Part shown: positions 9,901 to 20,604 of the stretch, one piece after another
Layout of the letters: each line of letters opens with the position of its first letter
Numbering within the stretch: position 1 is the first letter of the stretch
Origin: Talpa occidentalis
Lineage: Eukaryota; Chordata; Mammalia; Eulipotyphla; Talpidae
Length of the DNA stretch: 64,000 nt
Direction: 5' to 3'
Assembly (NCBI RefSeq): GCF_014898055.3
Contig: NW_023601322.1
Span: 66,616,740 to 66,680,739, forward strand
Notes under the pieces: model-generated
Told to the model about the DNA's origin: nothing
What the model saw: only the letters and a program-made list of their open reading frames with translations
Database searches by the model: none
Translations under genes and position numbers: made by a program

Positions 9901-11599
9901 CATCAACAGTTTGGTTTTGTCCCTGTGTCCCCAGCTGCCTTAGCCCCACCAGACCTGGCCTCACTGCCAGGCTCATTTCAGGGATGGGTGGAAATTTCCA
10001 TTTCAGCAAAATCCATTTGTAAAGCCCTGGAGCTTTGAGCCTCATTCTCCTCTGCCCGCCTGGCTCTGGCCTGCCCAGCCAGGCTAGTCTCCAGCTCAAG
10101 CCTCTCTCTGCTCTCCCCCCCCCGTAGGAGGGACTCAGGCTCAGGGCCTGACCTCCCCCAGCCTCTCCTGCAACCCACCATAACAGCCTTCAGAGGACCC
10201 CATTCCTGCTGAGCGTCTTGACATCCTGGGAGACTGGTCATCGATCGCCTTGCCTTCAACCTGGGTGTCACCACTACAGCCTGTCCCCTCTGCCGCTCTC
10301 CCAGTGCTGAGGGAGGTGGTGGCATCTCAGGATGGCAGAACAGGGAGGCTCTTCAAAATAACCCTATTTAGATATTTTCCTTTCATACATGGGGAAATGG
10401 GGGGTGCAGGGCCTCACAACCATCCCGAACACAGAGCCAGCCTGGCCATGTTGCCCAGAGGAGGAACTGGAGAAAAATACTCACACATAAATAGGCCCAA
10501 CACCTAGCACTGTTGAAGAGGTGTGTCTTCAACAAGTGATTTCACTTTTCTGCCTCTCACTTTGCTCATCTACCAAAGGGGCTCATGACCATTCTCCCAG
10601 GCTGGTAAGACGATGGTGAGGCGATCCCAGAGCAGAGTAGGGTTGGGCAGAAAGAGTCCTCAGGGGAGGGAGCAGACACTAGTTTTAGATTCTGGCCTTT
10701 GCCTTGCTCCACAATTCCTAAGAACAAAAGAAACTGAAGGTACCAGTATGACCAGGGATGCCATGGCCCCAGGATTGAGGTTCCAGGTGAGAAGATGAGC
10801 TGTGGGTTCCTGGATTACAAAATGAGGAGACAGCCTGAGCCATCTCACTCAGGTACGTGGGCAAGGCTTTCCTCCCCCAGTCTGGAGGCGTGGCCATTCT
10901 GGAGTCATACAGAGGAATGGGTCCCTTACATCTAAGCCAGAGCTCTGCATTAGGGGAAAGACTAAGTCCTCAAGGGCAGGGGCAGGGTCTGTCTTGCTCA
11001 CATCTGTATCCTGGCGCAGCATGTGGCAGGGAGGGTACACCCCTTAGGCCCTGCCTCAGCTAGAGGCAGCTTAGGACAGATCTTAGGAGCAGTATCAGGA
11101 AGGCACCAAGGACCACCTGACTGAGCCCGCTCTCTGACCAAGTCCCACATCCCAGGCACACCCTGTGGCACATGCCCCAGCATGTGGTGCTGCCAGTCTC
11201 AGCTCTAGCACATGCCCTAGCACATCCTCCAGCTGCTGCCCTCCTCCCCTAACCCCTGCAGGAATCCCAGGCCCCATCTGCTCCACTTCCCTGCATCTCC
11301 CCCAAACATCTGGACTGCTCCTGGAATCTGGCTCCTGGTTCCATCCAGAGGGAGCTGCTGAAGGGAAGAGGAGACTCCTGGGTCCCATTAGTCATGAGCT
11401 GGGGCCACGGATGTCTCTGCCTGACTCCCCTTTCTAGCTTGCAGCTGCCAAAATGAATAGGCCTAACAGGACCCTGGTCTCTATCTCCTATTTTCCTACT
11501 CTCGGGCATCCTATTATAGAGTTGGAACTGCCCACTTCTTTCATTCACACTCTACACAGCTTTCCCAATATCTGTCCTAGAGTCACTCCACTCTCTTGA
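9901..11599. other. Mostly single-copy interval, no gene seen
   Basis: Only weak MIR traces (10370-10460 and 10535-10620) and one L2 fragment (10955-11035) are visible. Open frames up to about 117 codons have no recognisable domain. Confidence 0.45.
10955..11035 (+). repeat. L2 3' fragment
   Basis: GACTAAGTCCTCAAGGGCAG, then GGTCTGTCTTGCTCACATC and GTATCCTGGCGCAGCATG match the L2 terminal region (CTCCTTGAGGGCAGGGACTG, then TATCCCCAGCGCC). Confidence 0.7.
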
Positions 11600-11700
11600 A
11601 GAAAAAACATAATCTGAATGCACTCAGTATCACTGGACTGTATTCTTTAAAATGGTCAGGATGATCTTTTTATGTGTACTTCACCAGCAAAATATTAGGG
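11600..11700 (+). mobile_element. L1-like 3' UTR remnant
   Basis: CACTGGACTGTATTCTTTAA, then AATGGTCAGGATGATC and TATGTGTACTTCACCAGC resemble the L1 3' UTR motif (ATTGTACACTTTAAAATGG, then ATGTGTATTTTACCAC). It is short and diverged. Confidence 0.55.
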
Positions 11701-12135
11701 GAAAAAAACACCAAATCCAAACCATAATCTGTTCATCTATTTAGCTGTGCAATCTACATGCAAAGTTTTCAGAGCTTCCTAGCAAGGACTGAGCTCCGGA
11801 CTGCAGGTTTCAGAGCACAGACTGCTTCTCCCCTTTCCTCTCACCCCTTTTCTTGGTAGTGGTAGCAGGGGACCTTTGGTTCAAGGTAGCAAAAATTCTG
11901 ATCCCTTTCAGAGTCACCCAGCCTAGGAGGGCCAGGCTGGGAATAACACTCTTCTGCGTCCTTCCCATCCTCCACCACCTCTCCCCTACCTCCACCTCAC
12001 CTACTTCCTTAGTACCTTCTACAAGCAAACCAAGTTCTAGTTTGGTTTGGTTTGGTTTGGGGAAAGGGCCGCTCCCTGTATGCTCTCCATGGTCCTGAAA
12101 CACCAGGCCGCGGGTAGAATTAGGACTGGCTCACT
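11701..12135. other. Single-copy stretch with (TTTGG)4
   Basis: No gene or interspersed repeat recognised. Four TTTGG units lie at 12041-12060. Confidence 0.5.
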
Positions 12136-12148
12136 CTTGGTCATCATC

Positions 12149-12328
12149 CTTTTCTTAAGATTTAGTTATTTATGCAGACAAGAACTGGGGTACAGGCCAG
12201 GGGTGTGGGGGGTGAGAGGATTCACCAGAGACAGAGCGGGGAACAGAACAGGCAGACTGACTGAAACGCACTGCTGAGGGGAGCACTGGGGGAGACAGGA
12301 GAGGTCTGCTGCGCCACCAGGGAGGCTC
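12149..12328 (-). mobile_element. Type I SINE with internal deletion
   Basis: A reverse copy of only about 180 bp. It reads normally to GTCTGCTGCGCCA and jumps straight to CCAGGGAGGC, so about 95 bp of tRNA-like body with the B box is missing. Intact copies have GCGCCA at both deletion ends. Target-site duplication CTTGGTCATCATC at 12136-12148 and 12329-12341 shows the outer ends are original. Confidence 0.9.
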
Positions 12329-12341
12329 CTTGGTCATCATC

Positions 12342-13314
12342 TTCAATGCATACTAACTCAGGTAAGAAAGGAGACAATAGAGCAAAAGAAGGCAGTGGAG
12401 AGACTTACAACAGGGACAGAGTGAAAGACACTTAGGGACAGAGAGAAAAGGACAAACATGAGAATTCCAGGAGATGAAAATGTTATTGTTTTCCTTCCAA
12501 GAAAGGTAGTTGGGTGCTGCAACCCTCCAGCTGTCCCACTTTCTAGTTCCTTCTCTCACCCACTTTTTCCAGCCCCTCCCTGACTTGGGATCCCTGTGTG
12601 TTTGGGTCCACACCCAGCACCTGTCCTAAAGGTTCAGCTGTGGCTGCCTCCTTCCTGAAAGTTAAGAAAAGAACCCCCATGTACCTCCAGGGCCAGGTAG
12701 GTATGTTCAGTAGCCCTGAGAGCACCCCTTCTCCTCCTGAGTGGAGGGAAGTCACATACACACAGACAACGTCCTGGAACCCCAGAACATGCTTAGAAGA
12801 AAGGAGCTGGAAACAGAAAAGAGTGGAAAGTGGTTTCCCTCTTAGTTATGCTGTTATTATTTATTTATTCATGTATTTTTTATTAAGGAGGAGATGCCTA
12901 ATGAGCTAAGAGCCTGACTGGCTCTGAGGGGAGGAGCTGGGGGTAAATAATGGGACACTATCCACGTGTGATCAGGGCCTCCTCTCCAGCTTCCAGCGCC
13001 CTCCTTGGTGGCTCCAAGTCCTCAGAAACTTTCCTTCCTTCAGGCTCCCTGTCTTTGTGTACTAGTGCCCCCTGTTGCCCCCTAACCATCCCTGGGCCGA
13101 AATCTCTCTCTCTTCCCCAACCCTACTGGGATCTGTAAACTCTGAAGCCTCTCTGCCACTGTGAGCTCCCTTCCTGCACCCAACCCAGGGAGCCCCACAT
13201 CCATCCAACCCTCTCCCAGAGTTCTTCTCTGACTCAGGGCCAGCTCCCAGATCTTTTCAGGTAGGGGAATTGCCCAGATTTTATCCAAAAGTCAGTAACC
13301 ATTCAGCCTTCATC
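12342..13314. other. Single-copy interval with a CTCF-like motif
   Basis: No repeat or exon recognised. GTGCCCCCTGTTGC at 13065-13078 resembles the reverse CTCF core (two differences from the usual consensus). An AT-rich patch lies at 12845-12890. Confidence 0.4.
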
Positions 13315-13327
13315 AAGAACAAGATTT

Positions 13328-13545
13328 AGGGCCTCCCCGGTGGCCTAGGGGTTGTCTCAGTACTATTACCACTATGGCCTGAGTTCAATCCCCAGCCAGG
13401 GAGATAACCCACGTATGGAGCAGCAGACCTCTCCAGTTTCACCTGCTACTCCCCTCAGCATCTGGTGACTCCTCTCCCCCCATACACACACCTCTGGCCT
13501 ACACCCCAGTTCTTCTATGCAAAAATAAGAAGAAGAAGAAAAAAA
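13328..13545 (+). mobile_element. Type I SINE, diverged, with internal deletion
   Basis: The head GGCCTCCCCGGTGGCCTAGG and B-box-like GAGTTCAATCCCC are present. CTCAGCA then runs directly into TCTGGTGACTCC, skipping about 45 bp of the usual body. Target-site duplication AAGAACAAGATTT / AAGAACAAGGTTT at 13315-13327 and 13546-13558 (one mismatch). The tail is AATAAGAAGAAG-rich. Confidence 0.85.
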
Positions 13546-13559
13546 AAGAACAAGGTTTT

Positions 13560-14329
13560 GCTTCAGTTTTCAATCAACAGCAAGCTTCAGACTTAGGCAC
13601 ACCTCAAGTATTAAACTCAGCTCCTAACAAGGAGCTAGCTAGTCTCAGACCTGAACTAAATCCTCAGACCCTGGAAATGGAGACAGCTGCAGCCTAGTCT
13701 CAACTCAGAGGCTTCCTCTGGGAAGTGGCTTCTGACCCAGCCTGACAGCCAGCTCCATGCAGGGCTAGCATCAATTCCAGTTTTCATCTGTGGAATAGCC
13801 TCATATCCACCTACCAACTCCAACCCAACCACAGGGTTTAGGGCAGTGGGGGAGGTGGGATCGTTTGGAGGCCAATACCAAAACCAGTTTGATTGACTGG
13901 GGGAGTAAGTAGGAAGAGGGCAACTGGTGTTCTCTTTGGCCCAGATCACTGCTTTTACTCCACTGGTGGTGAGTCACCTCCTGCTTATGGTAAGGACCCT
14001 GGGGGTTCCTGAAGAGGAGCTGGAGGGCTCTGAGGGATCTCCACTGATGTCAGTACAGGACCACAGATTCTGTCATGCTTCCTTTGATGTCCAACAAAAG
14101 CTGGGCCAAAGAGAATGACCAAGGAGAATGAAGTTTGTCCAGAAAACATCAGCATAAGCTGGCTATGTGCCAGAAGCTGGGCACAGAGAACATCCCAGTC
14201 AGCCAGGTCCATCCAGAGGTGGGTGGGGTGGAACAGCATGAACATCTTGGTGGCGCCTTGTTACTACACATATACTTATACCAAGATGAGAGTCATCATC
14301 TCACTGCATCATTGTAGCTCTAAAAGTGA
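13560..14329. other. Single-copy stretch, no gene seen
   Basis: No recognisable exon. Open frames of 60-97 codons around 13927-14408 have no domain and the last runs into L1-like sequence. Confidence 0.5.
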
Positions 14330-15150
14330 AGCATTCGTATTGTTCCCATTTTTATATATTAAATTACAGTATTATAGAAGCAATGCATGTGCGTTGTGGA
14401 ACTCTTAAATACACAGAAAGCAAAAACACAAAAATAAAAACACTACCATCCTACCACTGTTAACAACTTAATATATATCCCTCCAGATTTTTTTCTTTAT
14501 ACTTTTTAATATCTTTTCACCAAAATGTGATCATATTATACATAGTGCTTCATATCCTTTTTTTTTTAGTCAAAAGTCTCCAACTTTCCATTTCAGTACA
14601 TGTTCATCCCTTTTAATACCCACACTATGTACAAATTTTCCCAATTGACCTCCAAAAAGTCCTTTACAGTTGGTTTGTCAGAATCCAATACAGGGCTACA
14701 CACAGCATTTGATCTCTATGTGCATTAAATTACTGAAGATGGTGCAGTCCCCCATTTTTTGGGCCACTGACCTATGAAATATCCAGGTCAGTTTTCCTAC
14801 AAAATATTCCTCCTTTCAGATGCTGGGATACTTTCTTGTGCTGGTTACTTCCAGTGTTTACTGTAAACTAGAAGTTAGAGCTTAGAGACTAAAATGGTTC
14901 AAGTTCAATGTTCTTGGCTAGGGCACGTGTGAGGTGATACTGGGTACTTCACTTTGCACTTCAGAAGACACATAATATCAAATTCATCTGCCATTAGAAA
15001 TGCTCAGATGGACACCAGCTGATGGCAGTTATTATTTTCTCTCCACCTTGCTTCTAGAAATAATGTTTTAGGTTATTCTGGCACTAAACAAATGTCAATT
15101 TTCCTATCAACCATTCCTCTAATGGATTTTAATACCAATCCATAATCTTT
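14330..15150 (+). mobile_element. Ancient L1 3' UTR remnant
   Basis: AAATTACAGTATTATAGAAG, GCAATGCATGTGCGTTGTGG, TATATCCCTCCAGATTTTTT and CCAAAATGTGATCATATTAT follow an old mammalian L1M-type 3' region. TTGTCAGAATCCAATACAGG follows. No reverse-transcriptase coding remains. It is one of only two L1-like pieces in the window. Confidence 0.65.
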
Positions 15151-15159
15151 GCCTGATTG

Positions 15160-15275
15160 CTCCCATTTTTAAACAAGAGAAAACTGAGGCTCAGACTGGA
15201 GAAGAGAGTCTGTCAAGCTCACACAATCAGCACATTTGGACTTCGATTAGAAATCAGTTCTCTTGCCCACTACAC
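15160..15275 (-). repeat. MIR fragment
   Basis: AGAGAAAACTGAGGCTCAGA, then CAAGCTCACACAATCAGCAC and TTCTCTTGCCCACTAC, in reverse MIR order. Confidence 0.75.
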
Positions 15276-15424
15276 AGAGTGGGGAGCACATTAGAAGCAT
15301 GACAATTTGTGGGGAAAGGGTTTCCTCTCTTTATGGACTAGGCTGTTCAGAGGTGAAAAAAATTCAGGGTGAGGGCCAACCTGTCTCCTTGGTCTGAAAG
15401 TTGATGAAACTAATGATGCAACTA

Positions 15425-15665
15425 ATGATGGCAGCAGAGCACCTTTAGGTGGCTGCCTGTGCTAAGTACTTTACCATTATTACCTTCTTTGATGTCCCAA
15501 CAAGCCTATGAGATATGCATTATTACTACCCCTCCCCCATGTTCTAGATGAGGAAAATGAAGCTCAGAGAGATAAAGTACTTGCCTAAGATGACACAGCT
15601 AGTGATGAACAGTGCCAGGATTAGTTTTTCTGACTCCAAAGTCCAGGCACCGTAACATCACCCTG
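15425..15665 (-). repeat. MIR, nearly complete
   Basis: CTGTGCTAAGTACTTTACC, GATGAGGAAAATGAAGCTC, ATGACACAGCTAGTGATG and GACTCCAAAGTCCAGGCACC follow the reverse MIR order. Confidence 0.9.
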
Positions 15666-16004
15666 ATCTGGGCACACAAGCCCATCTCCTGGCCAGTCCT
15701 GAGATGGAAGAGTAAAAGAAACAAAAAGACTTTGGACCTTCCCTTCGTGTGGGTTGGCTCAACACTGCCCATATATAGCTCTGTGGCCAAGAGGGACATC
15801 AGAGGGCTCCCTGGGTCTCCTCTGCTGGCCTCAACCTACTCAGTAGCTCTCTCCAATCTGCAATTGCTGGAATCTGACCTGGTGCCTCCAAAATCTGTAC
15901 CCAGCTAGTTGCTTCCACTTTTCATCCCCTCAATGCCCACTCTAGGTCTTGACACCCCCTCAAGACCCTTCACACACAGCATCCCCCAGTTTATAAATAC
16001 TTCC
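15666..16004. other. Single-copy stretch, no gene seen
   Basis: A 98-codon frame crosses here from 15612 but begins inside MIR sequence and shows no domain. I see nothing else. Confidence 0.5.
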
Positions 16005-16020
16005 TTTTTTTAACATTTAT

Positions 16021-16284
16021 TTTTTTATAAGATTTATTTATTTATGCACACAAGAGCTGGGCCAGAGATGCAGGGGCTGAAAGGATTCACCAGAGATGGC
16101 GTGGGGAACATAACAGGCAGATTGACTGATATACACTGCTGAGGGGAGCAGCGGGCAAGACAGGAGAGGTCTGCTGCACGATGAGGGTAGCTCCCTGGCA
16201 GGCTGGGGATCGAACTCATGCTGCAGAGGCTGCAGATTGCTTCACAGTGCAGTACTTAACCCCTTGCACCACCAGGGAGGCTCT
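16021..16284 (-). mobile_element. Type I SINE inserted at a T-rich site
   Basis: A reverse copy with complement of TTATGCACACAAGAGC, body, B-box complement GGGGATCGAACTC and head complement CACCAGGGAGGC. TTTTTTTAACATTTAT is present at 16005-16020 and 16291-16306 (perfect 16 bp). The right copy is preceded by extra T residues. Confidence 0.9.
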
Positions 16285-16334
16285 TTTTTTTTTTTTAACA
16301 TTTATGTAATTGGAACCCCACAACTATACTTTGG

Positions 16335-16410
16335 AGGAGGCAGGGATAATGGGTTCCATTTTACAGAAGTAGACACTGAGGTTTGGTGAGTTCTGGGAGC
16401 AGAGCTGCCT
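16335..16410 (-). repeat. MIR fragment
   Basis: GGGATAATGGGTTCCATTTT, then ACAGAAGTAGACACTGAGG resembles the centre of a reverse MIR. Confidence 0.6.
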
Positions 16411-16764
16411 CATTCTTCCCCCAGTCAGCATTCTCCAGGTGGGACCTGGCCCCTGAGTCAGTTCAGGACTAATGCCAGAAGATGTTACTTTTCTGCTATT
16501 CGGAATGTGAGGCTTGTCCGTGGGTGGGACCTGTGGCCTAAGTCAGTCTTGGCCAGGAGCAGAGGCTACGGGGTCAGCCTTGCATCCTCCAGCCCTGTCA
16601 GGGAGCAAGTTTCTGAAATGTCACCAGCAGAGAGGGCATCCTGGGAAATGTCAACAAATGCTGATTTGGGTCCCTTGGCAGAGGGTGGAGCCAGTCTTTC
16701 TCGGCAGAACCTCCTTCCACCATCTCCCTGTTCCCAACAACAGAAGGAACAGATGCCAAGAGAC

Positions 16765-16850
16765 CTTAGGGCTAGTCTGACCCCACCATTTTATAGATGG
16801 GGAGCTGAGCCCCAGACTCAGAGAAAGCTGGTGACTTTTTTCCTCTGGAA
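16765..16850 (-). repeat. MIR fragment
   Basis: CCACCATTTTATAGATGGGG, AGCTGAGCCCCAGACTCAG, GAAAGCTGGTGACTT resemble the reverse MIR core. Confidence 0.5.
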
Positions 16851-16859
16851 ACATTCAGG

Positions 16860-17654
16860 ATGAGTGATGGATCTCTACTCACCCACCCTATTTCTCACTT
16901 CCTCTTACTTCCTGTCTTCCTCCACGTCCTGGAGCCTGCACACCCTTAAGCCAAAACACTGATTTCCACCAGGGCCCTGAAGCATTTTCAGGGCTATGGG
17001 CTTGGCATTAGGGGCGGCAGCAGGGAGAACAGTTTGAGCTGGCGCCAAGCTGCCCTCCGCACCCCTCACTGGACTGACACCTGGGCCAGACTCTTCCTGC
17101 TGCCTCCAGAAAAGAGAAAATGAAAGTCTTGCTGAATAGTAGAACTTAGCCCAGGCATGATCTGAGAACTCTCCCAGTGATGGGTGGCTGATGATCCTCC
17201 CACCTCTTACCTTGAACCATTATTTCCACCCCCCCTCACCAAGGAAGCTGCTCTGGCTCCAGCCCAGTCCATCTTATCAAGTTTCCATCCTTTCATTTTC
17301 ACCTCTGCTGGGTGCAAAGGATGCCACCTCCCCCATCTCAGGGAATCTTCCCCCTGGACCCCTGGGGAGTCTAGACCCCTTATTTTCAGCTGCTGAGTCC
17401 ACATCCTTCTCTCCTGGTGCTCTCACAGTTTTAGGATGCAGTGAGGACAGAGTCCTCTCTGTGCTGTGTCTGTCCTTCTGTTTGCACTAAGAATAGTAGG
17501 TCAAACAGGGAGGACCTGGCTGTGTTCCATATTTACCCTCCACCCCCATGCTTGCTATGTCACCGGTACACAGAAAAGAGTCATTGAAGAGATAAATCTT
17601 GAGGTCCCAGATCAGACCTGGACTGAACTTAATAATTGGCCTCAAAACACATTG
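16860..17654. other. Single-copy stretch, no gene seen
   Basis: CT-rich sequence with short open frames and no recognisable domains or repeats. Confidence 0.5.
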
Positions 17655-17820
17655 AAGTTGGTCTACCCACAGACTGTAAACTCCCTGAGGGCAGGGGCCG
17701 TGTCCTAGTGATACACTTCTGCATCCTTAGTGACTAGCCCAGTATCTGGCCCATAGTAAGTGCCTAGAAAATCTTCATGGAAGGGAATATGTGGATGGAT
17801 ACAAGTGAATGAATGACCTA
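17655..17820 (+). repeat. L2 3' end
   Basis: AGACTGTAAACTCCCTGAGG, GCAGGGGCCGTGTCCTAG, TGGCCCATAGTAAGTGCC and GAATGAATGACC match the L2 terminus closely. Confidence 0.9.
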
Positions 17821-17824
17821 GTCA

Positions 17825-17925
17825 GGCAAGAATTGTTATCCTGTTATTATGAAGATGAGACTCAAGATGGAAACATGGAAAGACTTCCTAGATGTGAAGC
17901 AGTAGAGTCAGGAGGTTAACTCAGG
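17825..17925 (-). repeat. Possible MIR fragment
   Basis: AATTGTTATCCTGTTATTA, then GATGAGACTCAAGATGG gives a weak match to the reverse MIR centre. Confidence 0.35.
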
Positions 17926-18369
17926 GAAAGCAAGCCCAGAAGGCTTGGAGCTACCGACCAGGGAGTTGTTGAGAAGGATGGACATGCGGCGGTGGGGGGT
18001 CAGGGGGTGGTGGTTGGATGGGGAAGTCTCTGCACAGGCAGGGAGCCTCTGCCCTGGAGGAAGGACTTTCCTGAAATTATCCTGCCTCCGGGTGGAAATG
18101 GGGGAAACCTAGTTGGTTTTTCTGCTACTGAAGCCAAGTCCATAAATCATGGCTCCATTTAGGACACAGGAGCCTTTTCTCTGGAGACCTGGGTGTGACT
18201 TGATACACATTCCTGGTGACATGGGAAGGCTTGCAGCCTGCGCCTGAGCCACACTTGCCTAGAATAGGGCCAGGGGCCATGTCTTCATCTTCACCCATGT
18301 TGTGATTACTGTCTCTGTAGATGCCTCTTCCTCTCTTCTGTATCGGAGCCATCCTGGGGGCCCATCCTG

Positions 18370-18640
18370 GGGACTTGATAAATGATGAATGGGATTGAAT
18401 TCACCAAAGAGGAGGAGAAGGATTTTGAAAGACATCACCAAGTAGGAGGTGTTTCAACTGGTTTTGGACGCTTCAGAGGTCGGAAAGAAAAAGAGCATCT
18501 CAGGCAACACTCCATAGGGCCAGCCAGTCAGCTGCAAGGTGTGTGGGCCCTAGGGGAGAAGCAATATGGATGGGACTCTGGAGCAGCATGGAGCCTAGGG
18601 CTGGAGAGCAGGAGAGTGGCAAGGGCCCAAATAGCCTTCC
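18370..18640 (-). repeat. L2 remnant containing the first copy of a local duplication
   Basis: The text follows the reverse L2 3' region: GAATTCACCAAAGAGGAGG, then CTCTGGAGCAGCATGGAGCC and GAGAGTGGCAAGGG. The segment 18412-18506 is closely repeated at 18851-18943. Confidence 0.55.
18412..18506 (+). repeat. Local direct duplication, copy 1
   Basis: GAGAAGGATTTTGAAAGACA through CTCAGGCA. It aligns with 18851-18943 at roughly 85 percent or better by eye, including an identical 21-base run ending in CAACTGGTTTTGG. Confidence 0.75.
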
Positions 18641-18649
18641 TTTGGTGAA

Positions 18650-19165
18650 TTCAGTCCCATTCACAAATTATCAAGTCTCTACCTGGTGCCAGATGCTGTG
18701 CTGGGCACGGGGCCCCCAGCATGGCTCCAACACAGGAGAGAGGGAGAGGCATCTACGGAGACAATAAGCACAACACAGGCGATAAACGCTTGAGAGGGAT
18801 GTACAAAGTGCTCTGGGAGCTCAGAGCACCAGGCCATTAATTCTTCCCCTGGTGGAGAAGGATTTTGGAAGACATTACCAAGGAGAAGGTGTTTCAACTG
18901 GTTTTGGTCGCCTCAGAGGCTGGAGGAGGAAGAAGAACATTTCAGGCAGAGGTGAGTATTTGCAAAGGCAGGGGGTATGAAAGAGAACATTTCTGTGTGG
19001 CTAGTCAGAGGGGAGGCAGGAGAAGAAACTGGACAGGGCACCTTGGGCCAGAATTTGAAAGGCCATGAATGGTCCTACTAGAGAGCTGGACTCTGTCCAG
19101 TTGTGGGCAAAGGGGAGCCATTGAAGAATTTTAAGCAGGGGTGTGACAGGACCAGATTTGTGTTT
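18650..19165 (-). repeat. L2 3' region
   Basis: GGTGCCAGATGCTGTGCTGG, AGGCAGAGGTGAGTATTTGC, GGGAGCCATTGAAGAATTTT and CAGGGGTGTGACAGGACCAG fit the reverse complement of L2 in order. Some 500 bp is preserved. Confidence 0.85.
18851..18943 (+). repeat. Local direct duplication, copy 2
   Basis: GAGAAGGATTTTGGAAGACA through TTTCAGGCA. It has the same non-consensus bases as copy 1, so shared L2 ancestry alone does not explain the similarity. Flanks do not match beyond about 95 bp. Confidence 0.75.
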
Positions 19166-19567
19166 TAGAAAGCCTTCTCATGGGAGATAGACAGAGCCAG
19201 GACTATGGTCAAAGGGCAGAGAGAACAGAATGAATTCTGGGGACATTTTGGAGGAAATTTGGACAGGGCTTTTTCCTCCCTAAGTAAATCTTTTGGACCT
19301 TCTTGTCTTCTACCCAGGCTCTGAGTTCCCCCTGGGACAGGGGTGGAGGGTCTGCTTCCTCCTTTCTCTGTGTCTGATAGAGGCTTCCGCATTCATAGAG
19401 CTGAATTATAGGGTCTGATTGACTGACAAGAACCAGAGCGGCAGAACTGGCTCCAAGTGGTGGGGAGTCCTGCTTTGAGCGTGAGCTGGTGGCTCTTCCC
19501 TAACTCAGTCCACAAACCCCAGAGCAGGGGTATGCTTAGCCCAGGCCTCTGGCAAAGGCCCAGGAGG

Positions 19568-19620
19568 TCCTTTCCTCCCTCCCTTCCCTTCTCTCCCTCT
19601 CCTCCCACCTCCTCCTCCCC
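19568..19620 (+). repeat. Polypyrimidine tract
   Basis: CCT/CTT units for 53 bp with a single purine. Such tracts can adopt triplex DNA and are common near promoters. Confidence 0.8.
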
Positions 19621-19700
19621 AGAGCCCAAGCTTTCTTGCTGGGAGGCTCTCAGAGCCAGCAGAGCTGTGGATGAAATGGTTCGGTGGCTCCAGCCCAGCA

Positions 19701-19718
19701 GCTGCCATGGCAACCAGG
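19701..19718 (+). promoter_or_regulatory. RFX X-box-like motif
   Basis: GCTGCCATGGCAACCAGG fits the RFX pattern of two inverted half-sites (GYNRCC, then RGYAAC). It lies 50 bp from the ZNF143-type motif. Confidence 0.55.
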
Positions 19719-19768
19719 CTGCCTGCCAGACCCACAGTCAGGAGCCAACCCAGCTTTCTTGCTTCAGA

Positions 19769-19787
19769 ACTACAATTCCCAGAATGC
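19769..19787 (+). promoter_or_regulatory. ZNF143/STAF-type motif
   Basis: ACTACAATTCCCAGAATGC is, as I recall it, a full match to the vertebrate ACTACAATTCCCAGMATGC motif bound by ZNF143. This motif is typical of promoters and loop anchors. The 19-bp length makes a chance match unlikely. Confidence 0.7.
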
Positions 19788-20040
19788 AAAGTGCCAGGGC
19801 TGTGAAAGAAACCCACCTTCTAAATGGGTTTCCACTCAGAGCCTTCCAGCTTGGAAGAGGATCTATGTGGGCACCCCCAGGGGCACACAGCACAGAACAT
19901 AGGATTCTGGGGTGCCAGAGAGCAGGGTATGTTTCTAGGGAAAGCCGGGGGGACCCCTCCTTATGATGATCCTGTGGACGTCTCAAAAGGTGGTTGATGG
20001 CTACAGGAAAATGCAAAGGTTAGGGATGGATGCTTGTCTA

Positions 20041-20126
20041 GCATCAACCTGGGGTGCTGCTAGAAGTGTCCTTTCAAAATCCATCCACTATTCTCAGTCT
20101 CCACCAGTACCTTCATGGGCCAAGCT
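20041..20126 (+). repeat. Perfect inverted repeat, arm 1 (in situ L2 sequence)
   Basis: 86 bp from GCATCAACCTGGGGTGCTGC to CATGGGCCAAGCT. It reads on into L2 plus-strand sequence (TTATTGGTCTCTTTGCTTCC), so this arm is probably the original. Its exact reverse complement is at 20605-20690. Confidence 0.95.
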
Positions 20127-20604
20127 GGAATGACTGCAAAGCACCACTTATTGGTCTCTTTGCTTCCACTCAAGCCCCTCCTTTCCTTCTTCATACTAAA
20201 GCCTAAGTGACCTTTTCAAAATGCAATTCTGATTATATCACTGCCGTCTATGCCCACCCCCCTGCTGTTTAAACTCTTCAGTGTTTAAACCCTTTGCTCT
20301 TAGATGAAGAAATAAGTTCCTTATCTAGTTGACAAGGTCCCCAATGGTGTGGCCTCTGCCTGCTCTCCAGCCTCCCTACTCATCTCACACTTTCCAGACC
20401 TTCTTAGACTTTCAGTTCCTTATAGAAGCCATGCTTTCTCCTGCCACAGGGCCTTTGCATATGCTGTTCTTGCTTTCCAAAACCCTCTCCTCCATGTGAA
20501 TCTACACAATCTTCTTTATCTCAGAGAAATAACATCTTCTAAGGAAACTTCCCTGACCTCTTTGCCTTGACCAAATCCTCCTCTTATCTATTCTTGTTGG
20601 CAGA

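Larger units (their letters stand above)
19170..20040. other. Repeat-poor interval with regulatory-motif cluster
   Basis: No exon recognised. It contains a 53-bp pyrimidine tract (19568-19620), an RFX half-palindrome (19701-19718) and a ZNF143-type motif (19769-19787). The 169-codon frame at 19457-19966 crosses these motifs and has no protein family resemblance. Confidence 0.5.
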
